Below are positions 53,040 to 63,312 of a stretch of DNA of 64,000 bases, in pieces. The notes under the pieces were generated by a model. It did no database searches. It saw only the letters and a list, made by a program, of their open reading frames with translations, and was not told the origin of the DNA. The DNA is from Roseobacter sinensis (lineage in GTDB: Bacteria; Pseudomonadota; Alphaproteobacteria; Rhodobacterales; Rhodobacteraceae), in the NCBI RefSeq assembly GCF_025755255.1, contig NZ_JALIEB010000003.1, positions 248,001 through 312,000 on the forward strand, given 5' to 3'. Each line of letters opens with the position of its first letter. Within the stretch, counting starts at the first letter, position 1. A program made the position numbers and the translations under genes.

Positions 53040-56000
53040 TTAGCGATCTTCTCCGCGCGTGAAAGTGCGCGGTTCGCGGGGCGGCGGCGGCGGTGGCGGC
53101 TCTTCGCCTTCGACCAGCGGCACGTCCGGTCTCGGCCTGCGGAAGAGGTCGCGGATGCCGCCGGGCGTCAGGGCTGTCAGCGGATTGACCGAGACATCCG
53201 GGTCACGCACCGTGCCGCCGATGGTGTAGTTGAAGGCGAAGAGCCCCTCGCCCGGGCGGGTGAAGATGCTGCCGATGCCATTGAGAATGTAGACCGGCGT
53301 GATCACGCCCTGCATCTGGAGCTGGCCTGTGTCGGTGGCATAGATGCCATCCATCGACAGCCCCATCGACGGCCCCACCGCGCTGCCTTCGCGCAACGTG
53401 ATCCGCCGCGGTGAGAGCCGGAAGTCGGCGTTCACATCCGTGAAGAAGAGGCTGTCGCTACCTTCGATGTTGAAGAGCCCGACGATGCTGACCGCGTTCA
53501 GCAGCGCCGCCATGGCCGGCGCGTCGACCACGCTGGTGTCCTGCACCCGAAGCTTGCCGTCGAAGGCGCCGCCGGTGCCCACGGGCAGGAGCAGCAGTTC
53601 GAACGCGCCGCCGCGCACCTGCTGGACCACATTCGCCGAGGCGAAGACAGCGCCGGCATCCTGGGCGGTCAGGCGGATCGCGCTGCGGCCTCCTTGCGGG
53701 ATCATCCGGCCCGAGACCTCCGCGCCCCGGTTGATGCGCCCCGAAAAGGTGCCGTCGAGCCCACCACCGGTGGTGAAGTCGCCGCGCACCGAGGTGATCG
53801 CGATGGCGTCGGTCACCTGAAGCCGGTCAAGCGCCACGGTGAGCTGCGTGGTCTCGCCGCTCGTTGCATTGTCCAGCGCATCGGCGCGACGCAGATCGAT
53901 CGTTCCGCCGCGCAGCACCACGCCGATCGGTACGCCTTGCCCGCGTCCGATCAGATCAACCTGGGCATCAAGCCAGCCGCCCAGCTGCAGCTCGGACAGC
54001 CGTACCCGATCAAGCAGGCCCGCCTCCTTGAGCGTCACATCCCCGCGCGCGCGCAGACCGGGTGCGTCGAGCGCGAGGCGCTCCACAACCGGCACATCGG
54101 ACAACTGCGCGACCACTTCGAAGTCGGCCGGTGTCCCCGGACGTTTGGCCCAGCCGACCGACGGAATCGAAAGACCGATCCCGCGCAGATCGGAGGTGAG
54201 TTGCAGCGCGGGTGGCGCGCCCTTGACCAGCGTGACCGCGACATCTGCCGTGCCCGCCCCGCTCATGTAGTCTGGCGGCAATTCGATGTTCAGGGCCTCG
54301 AGCGTCGCGGGTGAGATCTCGATCTGCCCCGTCACCTGCCCCGGCGCCCCGGGATCACCCAAGGGCTGGCCCCAAGTGGCATCGAAGGGCACGTCATCAA
54401 GCGTCCCCTGCCCCGACACCCGGACAGCCTCGTCCGAGGCGACAAGGTCGAGCAGTGGCACGCTCAGAACGCGATCCTTGATGAGCGCGGCACTCCGGAT
54501 ATCCGTGATGCGGCCCGTCACGTCGAACTCCACCGCCTCTACCGGGACATCCTTGACCAGCGGCAGGGCCAGCGTACCGGCCGTCTGCGCGCGCCCATCG
54601 GCCAGTTGAACCGGCAGATCGGCCTTGCCAAGGACATTGAGTGGCGGCTGATCGAGCATCGACAGCGCTGCGGTCACGGAGGAGTCGGTCAACAGCCGCA
54701 CGACACCGGGCGTCCCGTCCTTCGCCGTCACATCCGGAACGATGAAAGAGGAGCCGGCGATATCGACCGCCCCCCCTTCCGGTGCCTCGACCGCGCCCTC
54801 GTCGACCACCAGAACGAAGCGATCCTTCAGCAGCGACGCATGGCCCTTGGCGTCAAGGATGTGCGGCATCTGCTTGAGAAAGCGCACATCGGCCTGGTCG
54901 AAGTCGAAGCCGAGGTAGGTCTCGGGGTCGCGGCCCGCCTGCCACCGCAGCGCTCCGCTGATGTCGTGCATCTGTCCGTCGAAGAGGTTCTCGCTCAGCC
55001 AGCGGCGGGTCTTCGGTGCCACATGTTCGGGCCACAGCTCCATCAGCCGGTCCGATCCGTATTGGTCCATTTGCGCGTCCACCGCGATGTCCCAGCCGCG
55101 CGAATCCGCGGTCAGCTTTCCGCTCGCGGTCAGCACATGGCCCTGGTCGATCACCTGCAGCCGACCGAGCTGCAGTGCGAAGGGCTGCGGTGTCAGGCGG
55201 AAATCGAGCTCGGCCGCGGCAACCGCCACCGGCTCGTCGTAGAAATCGGCGGGGTTTATCCGCAGGTCGGTCAGTCGCAGCTGTCCGACCAGATCCTCGA
55301 TCCGTCCCTGTCCGTCATCGGCCAGCTGTGCGCTGCCGTCGATCCGGCCGCTGATCCACTTGCTGTCGACGGCGAGCTCATCGAAAACCAGCCTGCGGGT
55401 CGCGGGTGTGTAGGTGAAATAGCTGCGCGCGCTGTCGATCGGAATGGCGCGGGATTCCGGTGTCGGCTGGATCACGCCCGCACCGATCTGGAAGGTCGCG
55501 TTGAGCGGATCGAAGCTGCTGTCCTCGTTGACCCCGCCGCGCAACGAGCCAGAGATCGGCGCATCGAGCGCCCGCAGCCACCCGAAGGCCGGGCCCTGCA
55601 CGGCCACATCCGCTGCATCGACGTTGGCGAAGGTGACGCCGAAATCGGAGGCCAGCGCACCGATCTCTCCGGCATAGCTCGCGCTGATCGTCGCCACCTC
55701 CGCACCGCCACCCAAGACGGCGAGATCGACGCTGAGCACAAGCGCCGTGTCGGCGCGATCGAGCGAGAGGCGGCCGCCGTCGATCGTCCACGCCCGGTTG
55801 GCCCGCTCGTCCTCGTAGCGCAGGGTCAGCGCTTGCAGACTGGCGCTGCGCAGCCGTGCGAGGCCTGGCCGCAGCAGCAGATCGTCAAGATCGGCGACCA
55901 GCTGGGCGAGGTTCGGCGCCTCGCGTGCCACACCTCCCGCCTCCAGACCGCCGGACAACCGCACGCCGCCCGGGCCCCGGCGGAGGGTCAGGAAGACACC

Positions 56001-56378
56001 GCTGACGTCAACGGACTTCAACTCGATCTGTCGTTTCAGCAGGCCGGTCATCGACAGGCTGGCCCGCATCTCGGAAAACGTGACGATTTCAGATCCATCC
56101 GGTGCCGAGACCCGCACATCGCGCACCCGCGCCCGCGGACGCCAACCTTCATCGACGATCAGCAACAGTTCGCCGAAACTGATTTGCGCCTCGGGCACCG
56201 CCTCGGCCAGCCGCTGTTCGATCTCGGCCCGCACCCATCCGGGCACGATGATATCGCGATCCTTGACCCAGAAGACCGCCGCAGCCACGCAGGCCGCAAG
56301 CAACACAAGCAGAACGGGCGGCAGAACGTACCGTTTCTTGAGGCGCCGTCGCGGCGTATCTGCGGGGTCAGTGTTCAA
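53040..56378 (-). CDS. AsmA-like/YhdP-type envelope protein
   Basis: 1112 residues. One N-terminal membrane helix (about 18-37) precedes a long, repetitive beta-rich periplasmic region ([20 protein letters not shown] and many similar strands) and an AsmA-type C-terminal segment ([40 protein letters not shown]). The tail ends with a proline run (PPPPPP). It resembles the YhdP/AsmA family of bridge-like proteins that move phospholipids between membranes. It starts 11 bases after queA's start codon region and may be in one unit with queA. Confidence 0.82.
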   Translation of the reverse strand: MNTDPADTPRRRLKKRYVLPPVLLVLLAACVAAAVFWVKDRDIIVPGWVRAEIEQRLAEAVPEAQISFGELLLIVDEGWRPRARVRDVRVSAPDGSEIVTFSEMRASLSMTGLLKRQIELKSVDVSGVFLTLRRGPGGVRLSGGLEAGGVAREAPNLAQLVADLDDLLLRPGLARLRSASLQALTLRYEDERANRAWTIDGGRLSLDRADTALVLSVDLAVLGGGAEVATISASYAGEIGALASDFGVTFANVDAADVAVQGPAFGWLRALDAPISGSLRGGVNEDSSFDPLNATFQIGAGVIQPTPESRAIPIDSARSYFTYTPATRRLVFDELAVDSKWISGRIDGSAQLADDGQGRIEDLVGQLRLTDLRINPADFYDEPVAVAAAELDFRLTPQPFALQLGRLQVIDQGHVLTASGKLTADSRGWDIAVDAQMDQYGSDRLMELWPEHVAPKTRRWLSENLFDGQMHDISGALRWQAGRDPETYLGFDFDQADVRFLKQMPHILDAKGHASLLKDRFVLVVDEGAVEAPEGGAVDIAGSSFIVPDVTAKDGTPGVVRLLTDSSVTAALSMLDQPPLNVLGKADLPVQLADGRAQTAGTLALPLVKDVPVEAVEFDVTGRITDIRSAALIKDRVLSVPLLDLVASDEAVRVSGQGTLDDVPFDATWGQPLGDPGAPGQVTGQIEISPATLEALNIELPPDYMSGAGTADVAVTLVKGAPPALQLTSDLRGIGLSIPSVGWAKRPGTPADFEVVAQLSDVPVVERLALDAPGLRARGDVTLKEAGLLDRVRLSELQLGGWLDAQVDLIGRGQGVPIGVVLRGGTIDLRRADALDNATSGETTQLTVALDRLQVTDAIAITSVRGDFTTGGGLDGTFSGRINRGAEVSGRMIPQGGRSAIRLTAQDAGAVFASANVVQQVRGGAFELLLLPVGTGGAFDGKLRVQDTSVVDAPAMAALLNAVSIVGLFNIEGSDSLFFTDVNADFRLSPRRITLREGSAVGPSMGLSMDGIYATDTGQLQMQGVITPVYILNGIGSIFTRPGEGLFAFNYTIGGTVRDPDVSVNPLTALTPGGIRDLFRRPRPDVPLVEGEEPPPPPPPREPRTFTRGEDR

Positions 56379-56502
56379 ATCGGGTGGCGACTTTCGAAGG
56401 CATTCAGACGCGAAAGGTTAATCGGAGCGGCGGCTCTTTTCTGTGGCTCGCTCCGGTCTAATATGTCACCTGAAAGCAAACCTTTAAACCCACGAGAGTG
56501 TC

Positions 56503-56964
56503 ATGCCAGAGATTTCCGACCCTGCCCCCGACTTCACCTTGCCCAGCACCGATGGCGGCGATGTCACGCTGTCCGATCTGAAGGGGCAGCCGGTGGTTCT
56601 GTTTTTCTACCCGCGCGACAACACGCCCGGCTGCACCAAGGAAAGCGTGGGCTTTTCCGAGAGCAAACCCGCCTTCGACGCAGCGGGCGCCAAGGTCTTC
56701 GGCATTTCCAAGGACAGCATGGAGAGCCATGAGAAGTTCGTCGCCAAGAAGGATCTCACGGTCCCGCTTCTGTCCGACGAGCATGGCTCGGCCTGCGAGG
56801 ACTATGGTGTCTGGAAGGAAAAGAGCATGTACGGCAAGAAATTCATGGGGATCGAACGCTCGACCTTCCTGATCGCGGCGGACGGGACCATCGCGCGCGT
56901 CTGGCCCAAGGTGAAAGTGCCGGGCCATGTCGACGAGGTGCTGGAGGCCGTCAAAGCCCTATGA
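56503..56964 (+). CDS. bcp: Thioredoxin-dependent peroxiredoxin (Bcp type)
   Basis: 153 residues. PAPDFTLP and the peroxidatic Cys in FYPRDNTPGCTKE (about residue 46). The resolving Cys usual in E. coli Bcp five residues later is absent (TKESVGF), leaving one other Cys in SACEDYG (about 98), so it may act as a one-Cys or atypical enzyme. It reduces hydroperoxides. It overlaps the DUF455 gene by four bases. Confidence 0.94.
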   Translation: MPEISDPAPDFTLPSTDGGDVTLSDLKGQPVVLFFYPRDNTPGCTKESVGFSESKPAFDAAGAKVFGISKDSMESHEKFVAKKDLTVPLLSDEHGSACEDYGVWKEKSMYGKKFMGIERSTFLIAADGTIARVWPKVKVPGHVDEVLEAVKAL

Positions 56965-57770
56965 GGCCCTTGGCTCAGATGGCCGAGGCGGTGTTGCGCA
57001 CCGCCGACGGTCGCGAGAAGACGGCGCTGTCGCGCCACTGCGCCGCGGAATGGCAAGAGGCGCGACAGCGCGGCGAAACGCCGGAGATCGGCCGCGCCGA
57101 TCCCCCCTTGCATCCGGCGCGGCCGGCGGAGCCTGAGCTGCTGAGCCCCCGCGATGTGCCGCGCCGCCGGCCCGGAACACCGGAGGGCCGGATCGCCCTT
57201 CTGCATGCGGTCGCGCATATCGAGCTCAACGCGGTGGATCTGCACTGGGACATCATTGCGCGGTTTGCCCATGTGAGGATGCCCACGGGATTCTACGACG
57301 ACTGGGTGAAAGCGGCGGATGAAGAGTCCAAACACTTCAACCTGATGTGCGACTGCCTGGAGGCCATGGGCAGCCGCTACGGCGCGCTGCCCGCGCATGC
57401 GGGCATGTGGCGTGCCGCGGAGGATACGGCAGAGGATTTCATGGGTCGGCTTGCTGTCGTCCCGATGGTGCTCGAGGCCCGTGGCCTCGATGTGACCCCC
57501 GGCATGATCGAGATCTTCCGCAAGGCCAAGGCGGACGACGCGGTGGCCGCACTTGAGACCATCTATGCCGAGGAAGTCAGCCACGTGGCCTATGGTTCGA
57601 AGTGGTTCCACTTTCTCTGTGGCCGCCATGAGGACGACCCGAAAGAGCGGTTTCATGCGCTGGTGCGCACCTACTTCCACGGCGCCCTCAAGCCCCCCTT
57701 CAACGAGGAGAAGCGCGCCGAGGCCGGCATCCCGCCCGACTTCTATTGGCCGCTTGCAGAGCGGGTTTGA
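56961..57770 (+). CDS. DUF455 ferritin-like protein
   Basis: 269 residues. DUF455 signatures ALLHAVAHIELNAVDLHWD and FMGRLAVVPMVLEARGLDVTP, plus EESKHFNLM and EEVSHVAYG: Glu-x-x-His pairs of a four-helix bundle that bind two metals as in ferritin-like oxygenases. The N-terminal 70 residues are basic and proline-rich. Its start overlaps the bcp stop (ATGA), so peroxide removal and a diiron protein are co-translated. Exact activity unknown. Confidence 0.9.
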   Translation: MRPLAQMAEAVLRTADGREKTALSRHCAAEWQEARQRGETPEIGRADPPLHPARPAEPELLSPRDVPRRRPGTPEGRIALLHAVAHIELNAVDLHWDIIARFAHVRMPTGFYDDWVKAADEESKHFNLMCDCLEAMGSRYGALPAHAGMWRAAEDTAEDFMGRLAVVPMVLEARGLDVTPGMIEIFRKAKADDAVAALETIYAEEVSHVAYGSKWFHFLCGRHEDDPKERFHALVRTYFHGALKPPFNEEKRAEAGIPPDFYWPLAERV

Positions 57771-57960
57771 GCCAAAAAACGAAAGAAATCCCCAAATATC
57801 AGCAGGTTTTTGCCGATTTACAACAATTCAACGTCAAGTTGCGAAGCGCTCGTTAATCTTGCTTGCCCCCTGCCTGCCTGCTCATTAAGCACTTCGACGT
57901 GCGATGCAGCTCTCGGGAGAAAGGGCATGTGTCGGGGGAGACGAGCAGAGGGACGGCTTC

Positions 57961-59292
57961 GTGCGGACACGTTTAGCAATCAAAGTTCATGGGCTCCTTG
58001 AGCACTATTTTCCCGAACGCCGCGTCTTCCTGAAATCCGACACCGACACCCGCTTCATCCGCCTCAAACCCGAAACGCAGCTGATCGCCGTCTCGGGCGC
58101 CGGAGCGCTGATCGCCTGGTCGATCGTCGCAACGGCGATCCTGCTGATGGACAGCATCGGAGCCGGCAACTTCCGCGATCAGGCCAAGCGCGATCAGGCA
58201 ACCTATCAGGTACGGCTGAACGCTCTGGCCGCGCAGCGCGACCAGCGCGCCGCCGAGGCACTGGCCGCACAGGACCGGTTCAACGCCGCGCTCGATCAGA
58301 TTTCGGTCATGCAGTCGCAGCTTCTGGAATCCGAGACCCGGCGCCACGAAGTCGAAACCGGCCTCGAGGTGGTGCAAGCGACGCTGCGGGAGACAATGGA
58401 AAAGCGCGAGGCCGCTGAGACCGCACTTGCTGCGCTGCAGAGTGAAGCGGCCGATGAGAGCGCCACAACGCTGCTCGCCTCGAAAGACGCTGGTGTGCCG
58501 GTGGACTTCCTCGCTGATGCGCTGGCCCGCACGGCAGCAGAGCGCGACCAAGTTGTCGCCGACGCCCAGCAAGCCCTGCTTCATGCGGATGAGCTGGCGC
58601 TCGAGATCGCCTTGATGCAGGAAAACAATGACCAGATCTTCCGCCAGCTGGAAGAGGCGATGACGGTCTCGGTCGAACCGCTCGATAAAATGTTCAAGGC
58701 GGCGGGCATGGCGCCCGAACGGATCCTCAACCAGGTGCGCAGCGGCTATTCCGGCCAGGGCGGCCCTCTCACGCCGCTGTCCTTCTCGAGCCGGGGCGAG
58801 GAGCTGTCGCCGGACTTCCTGCGCGCCAATCGCATTCTTGAGCAGATGGACGAGCTGAACCTTTACCGCATCGCGGCAGAGCGCGCGCCCTTTGCGCTGC
58901 CCGTCAAACAAGCCTTCCGCTTCACCAGCGATTACGGCTTCCGGCGCGATCCGAAAACCGGTGGCCGCCGCATGCACAAGGGTGTGGATTTCGCGGCCCC
59001 GGTGGGCACCGATCTGCATGCCACCGCGGATGGCGTGGTGACTTACGCGGGCTGGCAATCGGGCTATGGGCGGCTGATCAAGATCCAGCACGACTTCGGT
59101 ATCGAGACGCGCTATGCGCATCTTTCAAAAATTCGCGTCAAAGTTGGGCAAAGGGTCTCGCGCGGGGATCATATCGGTGATATGGGTGCAAGCGGACGGG
59201 TGACCGGCGTGCACCTGCACTACGAAGTGCGTGTCGGTGGGAAAGCTGTAAACCCAATGATCTATATCAAGGCTGCAAGAGATGTTTTCTAA
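57961..59292 (+). CDS. M23 (LytM) peptidoglycan endopeptidase, membrane-anchored
   Basis: 443 residues. The GTG start at 57961 with GAGGGA upstream gives the family-like start RTRLAIKVHGLLEHYFPERR; ATG at 57904 would add 19 residues. A membrane helix (about 40-62) is followed by a coiled coil (about 75-235) and a C-terminal M23 domain with HKGVDFAAPVG (His, Asp) and HLHYEV (His-x-His) holding the zinc. It cuts cross-links in peptidoglycan. The downstream bactofilin gene overlaps it by 11 bases, a known pairing in cell-shape control. Confidence 0.93.
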   Translation: MRTRLAIKVHGLLEHYFPERRVFLKSDTDTRFIRLKPETQLIAVSGAGALIAWSIVATAILLMDSIGAGNFRDQAKRDQATYQVRLNALAAQRDQRAAEALAAQDRFNAALDQISVMQSQLLESETRRHEVETGLEVVQATLRETMEKREAAETALAALQSEAADESATTLLASKDAGVPVDFLADALARTAAERDQVVADAQQALLHADELALEIALMQENNDQIFRQLEEAMTVSVEPLDKMFKAAGMAPERILNQVRSGYSGQGGPLTPLSFSSRGEELSPDFLRANRILEQMDELNLYRIAAERAPFALPVKQAFRFTSDYGFRRDPKTGGRRMHKGVDFAAPVGTDLHATADGVVTYAGWQSGYGRLIKIQHDFGIETRYAHLSKIRVKVGQRVSRGDHIGDMGASGRVTGVHLHYEVRVGGKAVNPMIYIKAARDVF

Positions 59293-59779
59293 GAGCAAAA
59301 TCAACGAACCGGGCCAGAAGCAGGCCGAACCGGACACAGCAAAACCGGCAGCGTCCTCGGCACCAGCCTCTCCTGCCCCGACCGAATACAAGTCGGCACC
59401 ACCCAAGGCGAAGCCGCCGGCCTCCGTGCTGTCCTCGGACCTGCACGTGACCGGCAACATGAAGACCACCGGCGACATCAATGTCGAAGGCACCGTTGAA
59501 GGTGATATCCGTGCACATTTGCTGACCATCGGCGAGACCGCAACGATCAAGGGCGAAGTGATTGCCGATGACGTGGTCGTCAACGGCCGGATCGTGGGCC
59601 GTGTGCGCGGTCTGAAGGTGCGTCTGACCTCGACCGCGCGGGTGGAGGGTGACATCATCCACAAGACCATCGCGATCGAGAGCGGCGCACATTTCGAAGG
59701 CTCCGTGCAACGGCAGGACGATCCGCTCAGCCCCGGCGCGAAATCGGCGCCGGCCGCGAAGGCGAACCCTGCGTCCTGA
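59282..59779 (+). CDS. Bactofilin
   Basis: 165 residues. A Pro/Ala-rich N-terminal tail (about 1-45) and a central right-handed beta-helix (about 50-150) with the repeat-like NVEGTVEGDIRA, TIKGEVIADDVVVNG and SGAHFEGSV. Bactofilins polymerise without nucleotide and scaffold shape-determining enzymes. Its start overlaps the M23 gene, so the peptidase is its likely client. Confidence 0.95.
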   Translation: MFSKSKINEPGQKQAEPDTAKPAASSAPASPAPTEYKSAPPKAKPPASVLSSDLHVTGNMKTTGDINVEGTVEGDIRAHLLTIGETATIKGEVIADDVVVNGRIVGRVRGLKVRLTSTARVEGDIIHKTIAIESGAHFEGSVQRQDDPLSPGAKSAPAAKANPAS

Positions 59780-59803
59780 CGCAACTGTCCGCACACTGAC
59801 AAG

Positions 59804-59828
59804 AGGCGTCGCTCTGCGGCGCCTTTTT
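59804..59828 (+). terminator. Rho-independent terminator of the M23-bactofilin operon
   Basis: AGGCGTCGC (59804-59812) pairs with GCGGCGCCT (59816-59824), 9 bp with one G-U, loop TCT, then TTTTC. It lies 25 bases after the bactofilin stop. Confidence 0.8.
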
Positions 59829-59949
59829 CAATCTTGAGCATGAGGTACGCGCCCGACCGCCGAGCGTGCTGCACCCCATGGCGTTTCGATTGCGGCACGG
59901 TCAGAGTCTACAGCGACGGTGTCAAACGATCAGATCCAACGGAGGGCCC

Positions 59950-60411
59950 ATGAAAGTCAGACAAGCCGTTGCGGATGACGCTGCTGAAATCAGCGCGTTT
60001 CTCGAGGAGCTGAAGGCTCTGGGCAAACGCACCCGGCCGCATGACGCGGCCTTCGTCCGCGATCACTATATCAACGGACGGGACGGAATTCGGTGTTCAG
60101 TCGCCGTGGACGACAGCGGCGAGATCCTCGGCCTTCAGATCCTGAGCCGCGCCACCGAGACAAACCCGTGGGGGGTCACGCCGGGTTGGGGCATCATCGG
60201 TACGCATGTGAAGGCGAGCGCTGCCCGCCGCGGCGTTGGCCGCGCCCTCTTCGCCGTCACCCGCAAGGCTGCCGCTGATGCGGGTCTGAAGAAGATCGAC
60301 GCCAGCATCGGTGCCGACAATGTCGAAGGTCTTGCCTATTACGATGCCATCGGGTTCCGCACCTACCGGACACCGGACGGCAAGATCTGCAAGTGCTTTG
60401 AGGTCGGTTGA
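59950..60411 (+). CDS. GNAT family N-acetyltransferase
   Basis: 153 residues from ATG 59950 (ACGGAGGG upstream). Acetyl-CoA loop ASAARRGVGRALF, a strand with WGIIGTHVKA, and a C-terminal SIGADNVEGLAYYDAIGFRTY typical of GNAT. The substrate is not recognisable (amine, amino acid or antibiotic). Single-gene unit. Confidence 0.92.
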   Translation: MKVRQAVADDAAEISAFLEELKALGKRTRPHDAAFVRDHYINGRDGIRCSVAVDDSGEILGLQILSRATETNPWGVTPGWGIIGTHVKASAARRGVGRALFAVTRKAAADAGLKKIDASIGADNVEGLAYYDAIGFRTYRTPDGKICKCFEVG

Positions 60412-60462
60412 GCGCCACGTCAGGCCGATCCATCACCAGCCCGACGTCGACGCCCTACCCTG

Positions 60463-61008
60463 CTACTCGGTGACTTTGACCGTCTCCATGACGTCCGGTG
60501 CACCGATGACGGCGCCATTGGGTCCGGTGCCAAGCTTGATCGCATCGAGCACCTCCAGCCCTTCGGTCACGCGCCCGACCACCGTGTATTGCCCGTTCAG
60601 GAAATAGCCTTCCTGGAACATGATGAAGAACTGGCTGTTGGCGCTGTCCGGGCTTTGCGCGCGCGCCATGCCGACCACACCGCGGTCAAAGGGCACATCG
60701 GAGAATTCCGCAGCGAGGTCCGGTTGGTCCGATCCGCCCATCCCTGCGCGGCGCATGTCGCCGCCCGACTTGCCGAACTCGACGTCACCGGTCTGGGCCA
60801 TGAAGCCTTCGATCACACGGTGAAAGACAACGCCGTCATAAGCACCGCTGTCCGCCAGCGACGTGATCCGCTCCACGTGACCCGGTGCCACGTCTTCCAG
60901 CAGATCGATGGTGATGGTGCCATTGGCCTCGCCTGCGACGGTGATTTCGATCCCCGTCGCCGCGGCCGGCGTGGCGAGCATCAGGGCGGCGAGTGCAGAT
61001 CTATACAT
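60463..61008 (-). CDS. Secreted cyclophilin-type peptidylprolyl isomerase
   Basis: 181 residues. A signal peptide (1-18, ALAALMLATPAAA) precedes a cyclophilin domain with FHRVIEGFMAQTGD, ARAQSPDSANSQFFIMF and VVGRVTEGLEVLD. It catalyses proline cis-trans isomerisation in the periplasm. It overlaps the upstream cyclophilin gene by 8 bases. Confidence 0.94.
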   Translation of the reverse strand: MYRSALAALMLATPAAATGIEITVAGEANGTITIDLLEDVAPGHVERITSLADSGAYDGVVFHRVIEGFMAQTGDVEFGKSGGDMRRAGMGGSDQPDLAAEFSDVPFDRGVVGMARAQSPDSANSQFFIMFQEGYFLNGQYTVVGRVTEGLEVLDAIKLGTGPNGAVIGAPDVMETVKVTE

Positions 61009-61507
61009 CGGCCGCCACCTTCACCGAGATCATGCGATCAGGTTCGGCCGGTGGCTCGCCGCGCATGATCGCATCCACATGCTCCATCCCTTCGATGACC
61101 TGGCCATAGACGGTGTATTGCCCGTTCAGGAAGTCGTTGTCCTTGAAGTTGATAAAGAACTGGCTGTTGGCCGAGTCCGGGTTTTGCGAGCGCGCGGCAC
61201 CAAGCGATCCACGGGCATGCGGGATCTTGGAGAATTCCGCCGGCAGGTTCGGCAGGTCCGAGCCGCCGGTGCCGGCCACCGACAGGTTGAACCCGTCTTC
61301 CATATCGCCGTGCTGCACATCTCCGGTTTGCGCCATGAACCCCTCGATCACCCGGTGAAAGGCCACGTTGTCGTACTCCCCTGCCCGTGCGAGTTCCTTC
61401 ATCCGCTCCACATGCTTGGGCGCCACGTCGGGCAGCAGCTTGATGGTCACGGTGCCGCCTTTCAGCTCCATCAGGATGGTGTTTTCGGGGTCTTCGATCT
61501 CGGCCAT
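61001..61507 (-). CDS. Cytoplasmic cyclophilin-type peptidylprolyl isomerase
   Basis: 168 residues without a signal peptide. FHRVIEGFMAQTGDVQHGD, ARSQNPDSANSQFFINF and VYGQVIEGMEHVD. Same fold as the following secreted copy; together they are a tandem duplicate with different locations. Its insert around NLPAEFSKIPHARGSLG is the usual bacterial form. Confidence 0.95.
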   Translation of the reverse strand: MAEIEDPENTILMELKGGTVTIKLLPDVAPKHVERMKELARAGEYDNVAFHRVIEGFMAQTGDVQHGDMEDGFNLSVAGTGGSDLPNLPAEFSKIPHARGSLGAARSQNPDSANSQFFINFKDNDFLNGQYTVYGQVIEGMEHVDAIMRGEPPAEPDRMISVKVAADV

Positions 61508-61634
61508 GCCGCACTCCTTGTGTCTTGAGTTGCGGACTTCCTAATTGTTGGGACCCTGAATGCCAAGCGGGTCATTGACGCAGGCGATGATACGCGCAAC
61601 ACAAAGGCGCGATGGCAGAGCGAAGGAGCGGGTG

Positions 61635-62822
61635 ATGGGCTGGAAGACGCTGGATGACATGGAGCTTGCCGGCAAACGCGTGCTGGTCCGGGTCGACATC
61701 AATGTGCCGGTCGAAGAGGGCCGCGTGACGGACACCACCCGCATCGACCGGATCGTGCCCACGATCAGGGACATCCTCGCGGCGGGCGGCCTGCCGATCC
61801 TGCTGGCCCATTTCGGACGCCCCAAGGGCAAGGTGGTGCCCGAGATGTCGCTGCGCGTCACCTTACCAGCGCTGGAGGCGGCGCTGGGTCAAAAGGTGAC
61901 CTTCGTCGAACGCCCCGACCCGGCGGCCCTCGGGTCCTTGCCCGAGGGCGCGGTGGTGCTGGTGGAAAATACCCGCTTCAGCCCGATGGAGGAAGCGAAC
62001 GACCTCGCCATGGCGCAGTTTCTCGCCTCGCTCGGCGATGTGTTCTGCAACGACGCCTTTTCGGCGGCGCATCGCGCGCATGCCTCGACCACCGGCGTCG
62101 CACATCTTCTGCCGTCTTGTGCCGGACGCCTTATGCAAGCGGAGCTCTCGGCGCTGGAGAGCGCGCTCTCGACGCCGACGCGCCCCGTTGGCGCCGTGGT
62201 CGGCGGCGCCAAGGTCTCGACCAAGATCGCCCTCCTGGAGAACCTCGTGGGCAAGCTTGATCTGCTGGTGATCGGCGGCGGCATGGCCAATACGTTCCTC
62301 GCCGCCCAGGGCGCACAGCTGGGCGCGTCCCTGCAGGAGCCCGACTTCATCGACACCGCGAAGGCCATCATGGCACAGGCTGAGAACACCGGCTGCCGTA
62401 TCCTGCTCCCGGTCGATGGCTTGGTCGCACGGGAGTTCAAGGCGGGCGCGGATCATGAGGTTGTGGCACTGGGACCCGACACGGTGCTTGCAGCCGACCA
62501 GATGGTGCTGGATGCAGGGCCGCAGAGCGTGAAGGCGGTCACCGCCGCGTTCGCCGATCTGAAGACGCTGATCTGGAACGGCCCGCTCGGCGCCTTCGAA
62601 ATCCCGCCCTTCGATCAGGCCACAAACGCAGCCGCCGCAGATGCGGCGCGCCAGACCAAGGCAGGCACATTGGTGTCGGTGGCCGGCGGCGGTGACACGG
62701 TCGCCGCCCTCAACCAGGCGGGCGCGGCGAAGGCGTTCACCTACATCTCAACCGCGGGCGGCGCTTTTCTGGAATGGATGGAAGGCAAGGAGTTACCGGG
62801 CGTGGCCGCGCTCGCTGCATAA
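61635..62822 (+). CDS. pgk: Phosphoglycerate kinase
   Basis: 395 residues from ATG 61635 (GAAGGAGCG upstream). [34 protein letters not shown] and the ATP loop [11 protein letters not shown] are all present. It makes or uses ATP between 1,3-bisphosphoglycerate and 3-phosphoglycerate, next to the step of the GAPDH genes about 25 kb away. Upstream TGATA-N4-CAACA is a very weak CceR-like candidate. Confidence 0.97.
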   Translation: MGWKTLDDMELAGKRVLVRVDINVPVEEGRVTDTTRIDRIVPTIRDILAAGGLPILLAHFGRPKGKVVPEMSLRVTLPALEAALGQKVTFVERPDPAALGSLPEGAVVLVENTRFSPMEEANDLAMAQFLASLGDVFCNDAFSAAHRAHASTTGVAHLLPSCAGRLMQAELSALESALSTPTRPVGAVVGGAKVSTKIALLENLVGKLDLLVIGGGMANTFLAAQGAQLGASLQEPDFIDTAKAIMAQAENTGCRILLPVDGLVAREFKAGADHEVVALGPDTVLAADQMVLDAGPQSVKAVTAAFADLKTLIWNGPLGAFEIPPFDQATNAAAADAARQTKAGTLVSVAGGGDTVAALNQAGAAKAFTYISTAGGAFLEWMEGKELPGVAALAA

Positions 62823-62924
62823 GCCAGAGTTTCGACGAAACCCGAACAAGGGGGATTCCCTTGCGGCTTCGGCTGTGCCATAGTCCGCTCACGCCCGCAA
62901 AGAGGCGACCAAAAGGCAGTGCAG

Positions 62925-63224
62925 ATGACCCGTTCCCCACGACCCGCCCTTGGCACATTTGTGTTCTTCGCGCTTGCGTTGGGCCTCGCCACCTATTTCA
63001 CCTTCGCCGCCGTACAGGGCGACTTTGGCCTCTTCCGCCGCGCGGAGATCACAGCCGAAGCGGATGCCTTGCAGAAACAGCTGACGATGGTCCAGACGGA
63101 GGTGGTCCGCATGGAGAACCTCACCCAGCGCTTGTCGGATGACTTTCTCGATCTTGATCTTCTCGACGAGCAAGCGCGCTCGGTGCTGGGCATGATCCGG
63201 GCCGATGAGATCGTGATCCGCTAG
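62925..63224 (+). CDS. FtsB/DivIC-type septum formation initiator
   Basis: 99 residues from ATG 62925. A membrane helix (about 10-30) and a coiled coil with LQKQLTMVQTEVVRMENLTQRL, then DLLDEQARSVLGMIRADEIVI, the conserved FtsB/DivIC end. It links to FtsL and FtsQ at the division site. ftsB directly before pdhA is a usual order in alphaproteobacteria. Confidence 0.9.
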   Translation: MTRSPRPALGTFVFFALALGLATYFTFAAVQGDFGLFRRAEITAEADALQKQLTMVQTEVVRMENLTQRLSDDFLDLDLLDEQARSVLGMIRADEIVIR

Positions 63225-63312
63225 GCTGATTTCATCACGAAAACAAGGGCTTCATGGCATAGCTGACCAAGCGTCAGATTGCCTCTCGCATTCCGCTCTC
63301 GAATCCGATAAG

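Noticed and set aside
54606-56732. Open frame of 708 codons on the plus strand
   Set aside because: It lies antisense to the AsmA-like gene and shows no family motif; long antisense frames are expected in GC-rich DNA.
62849-62872. Stem-loop CAAGGG-N5-CCCTTG after pgk
   Set aside because: Short stem with no T tract; could be chance, not called as terminator.
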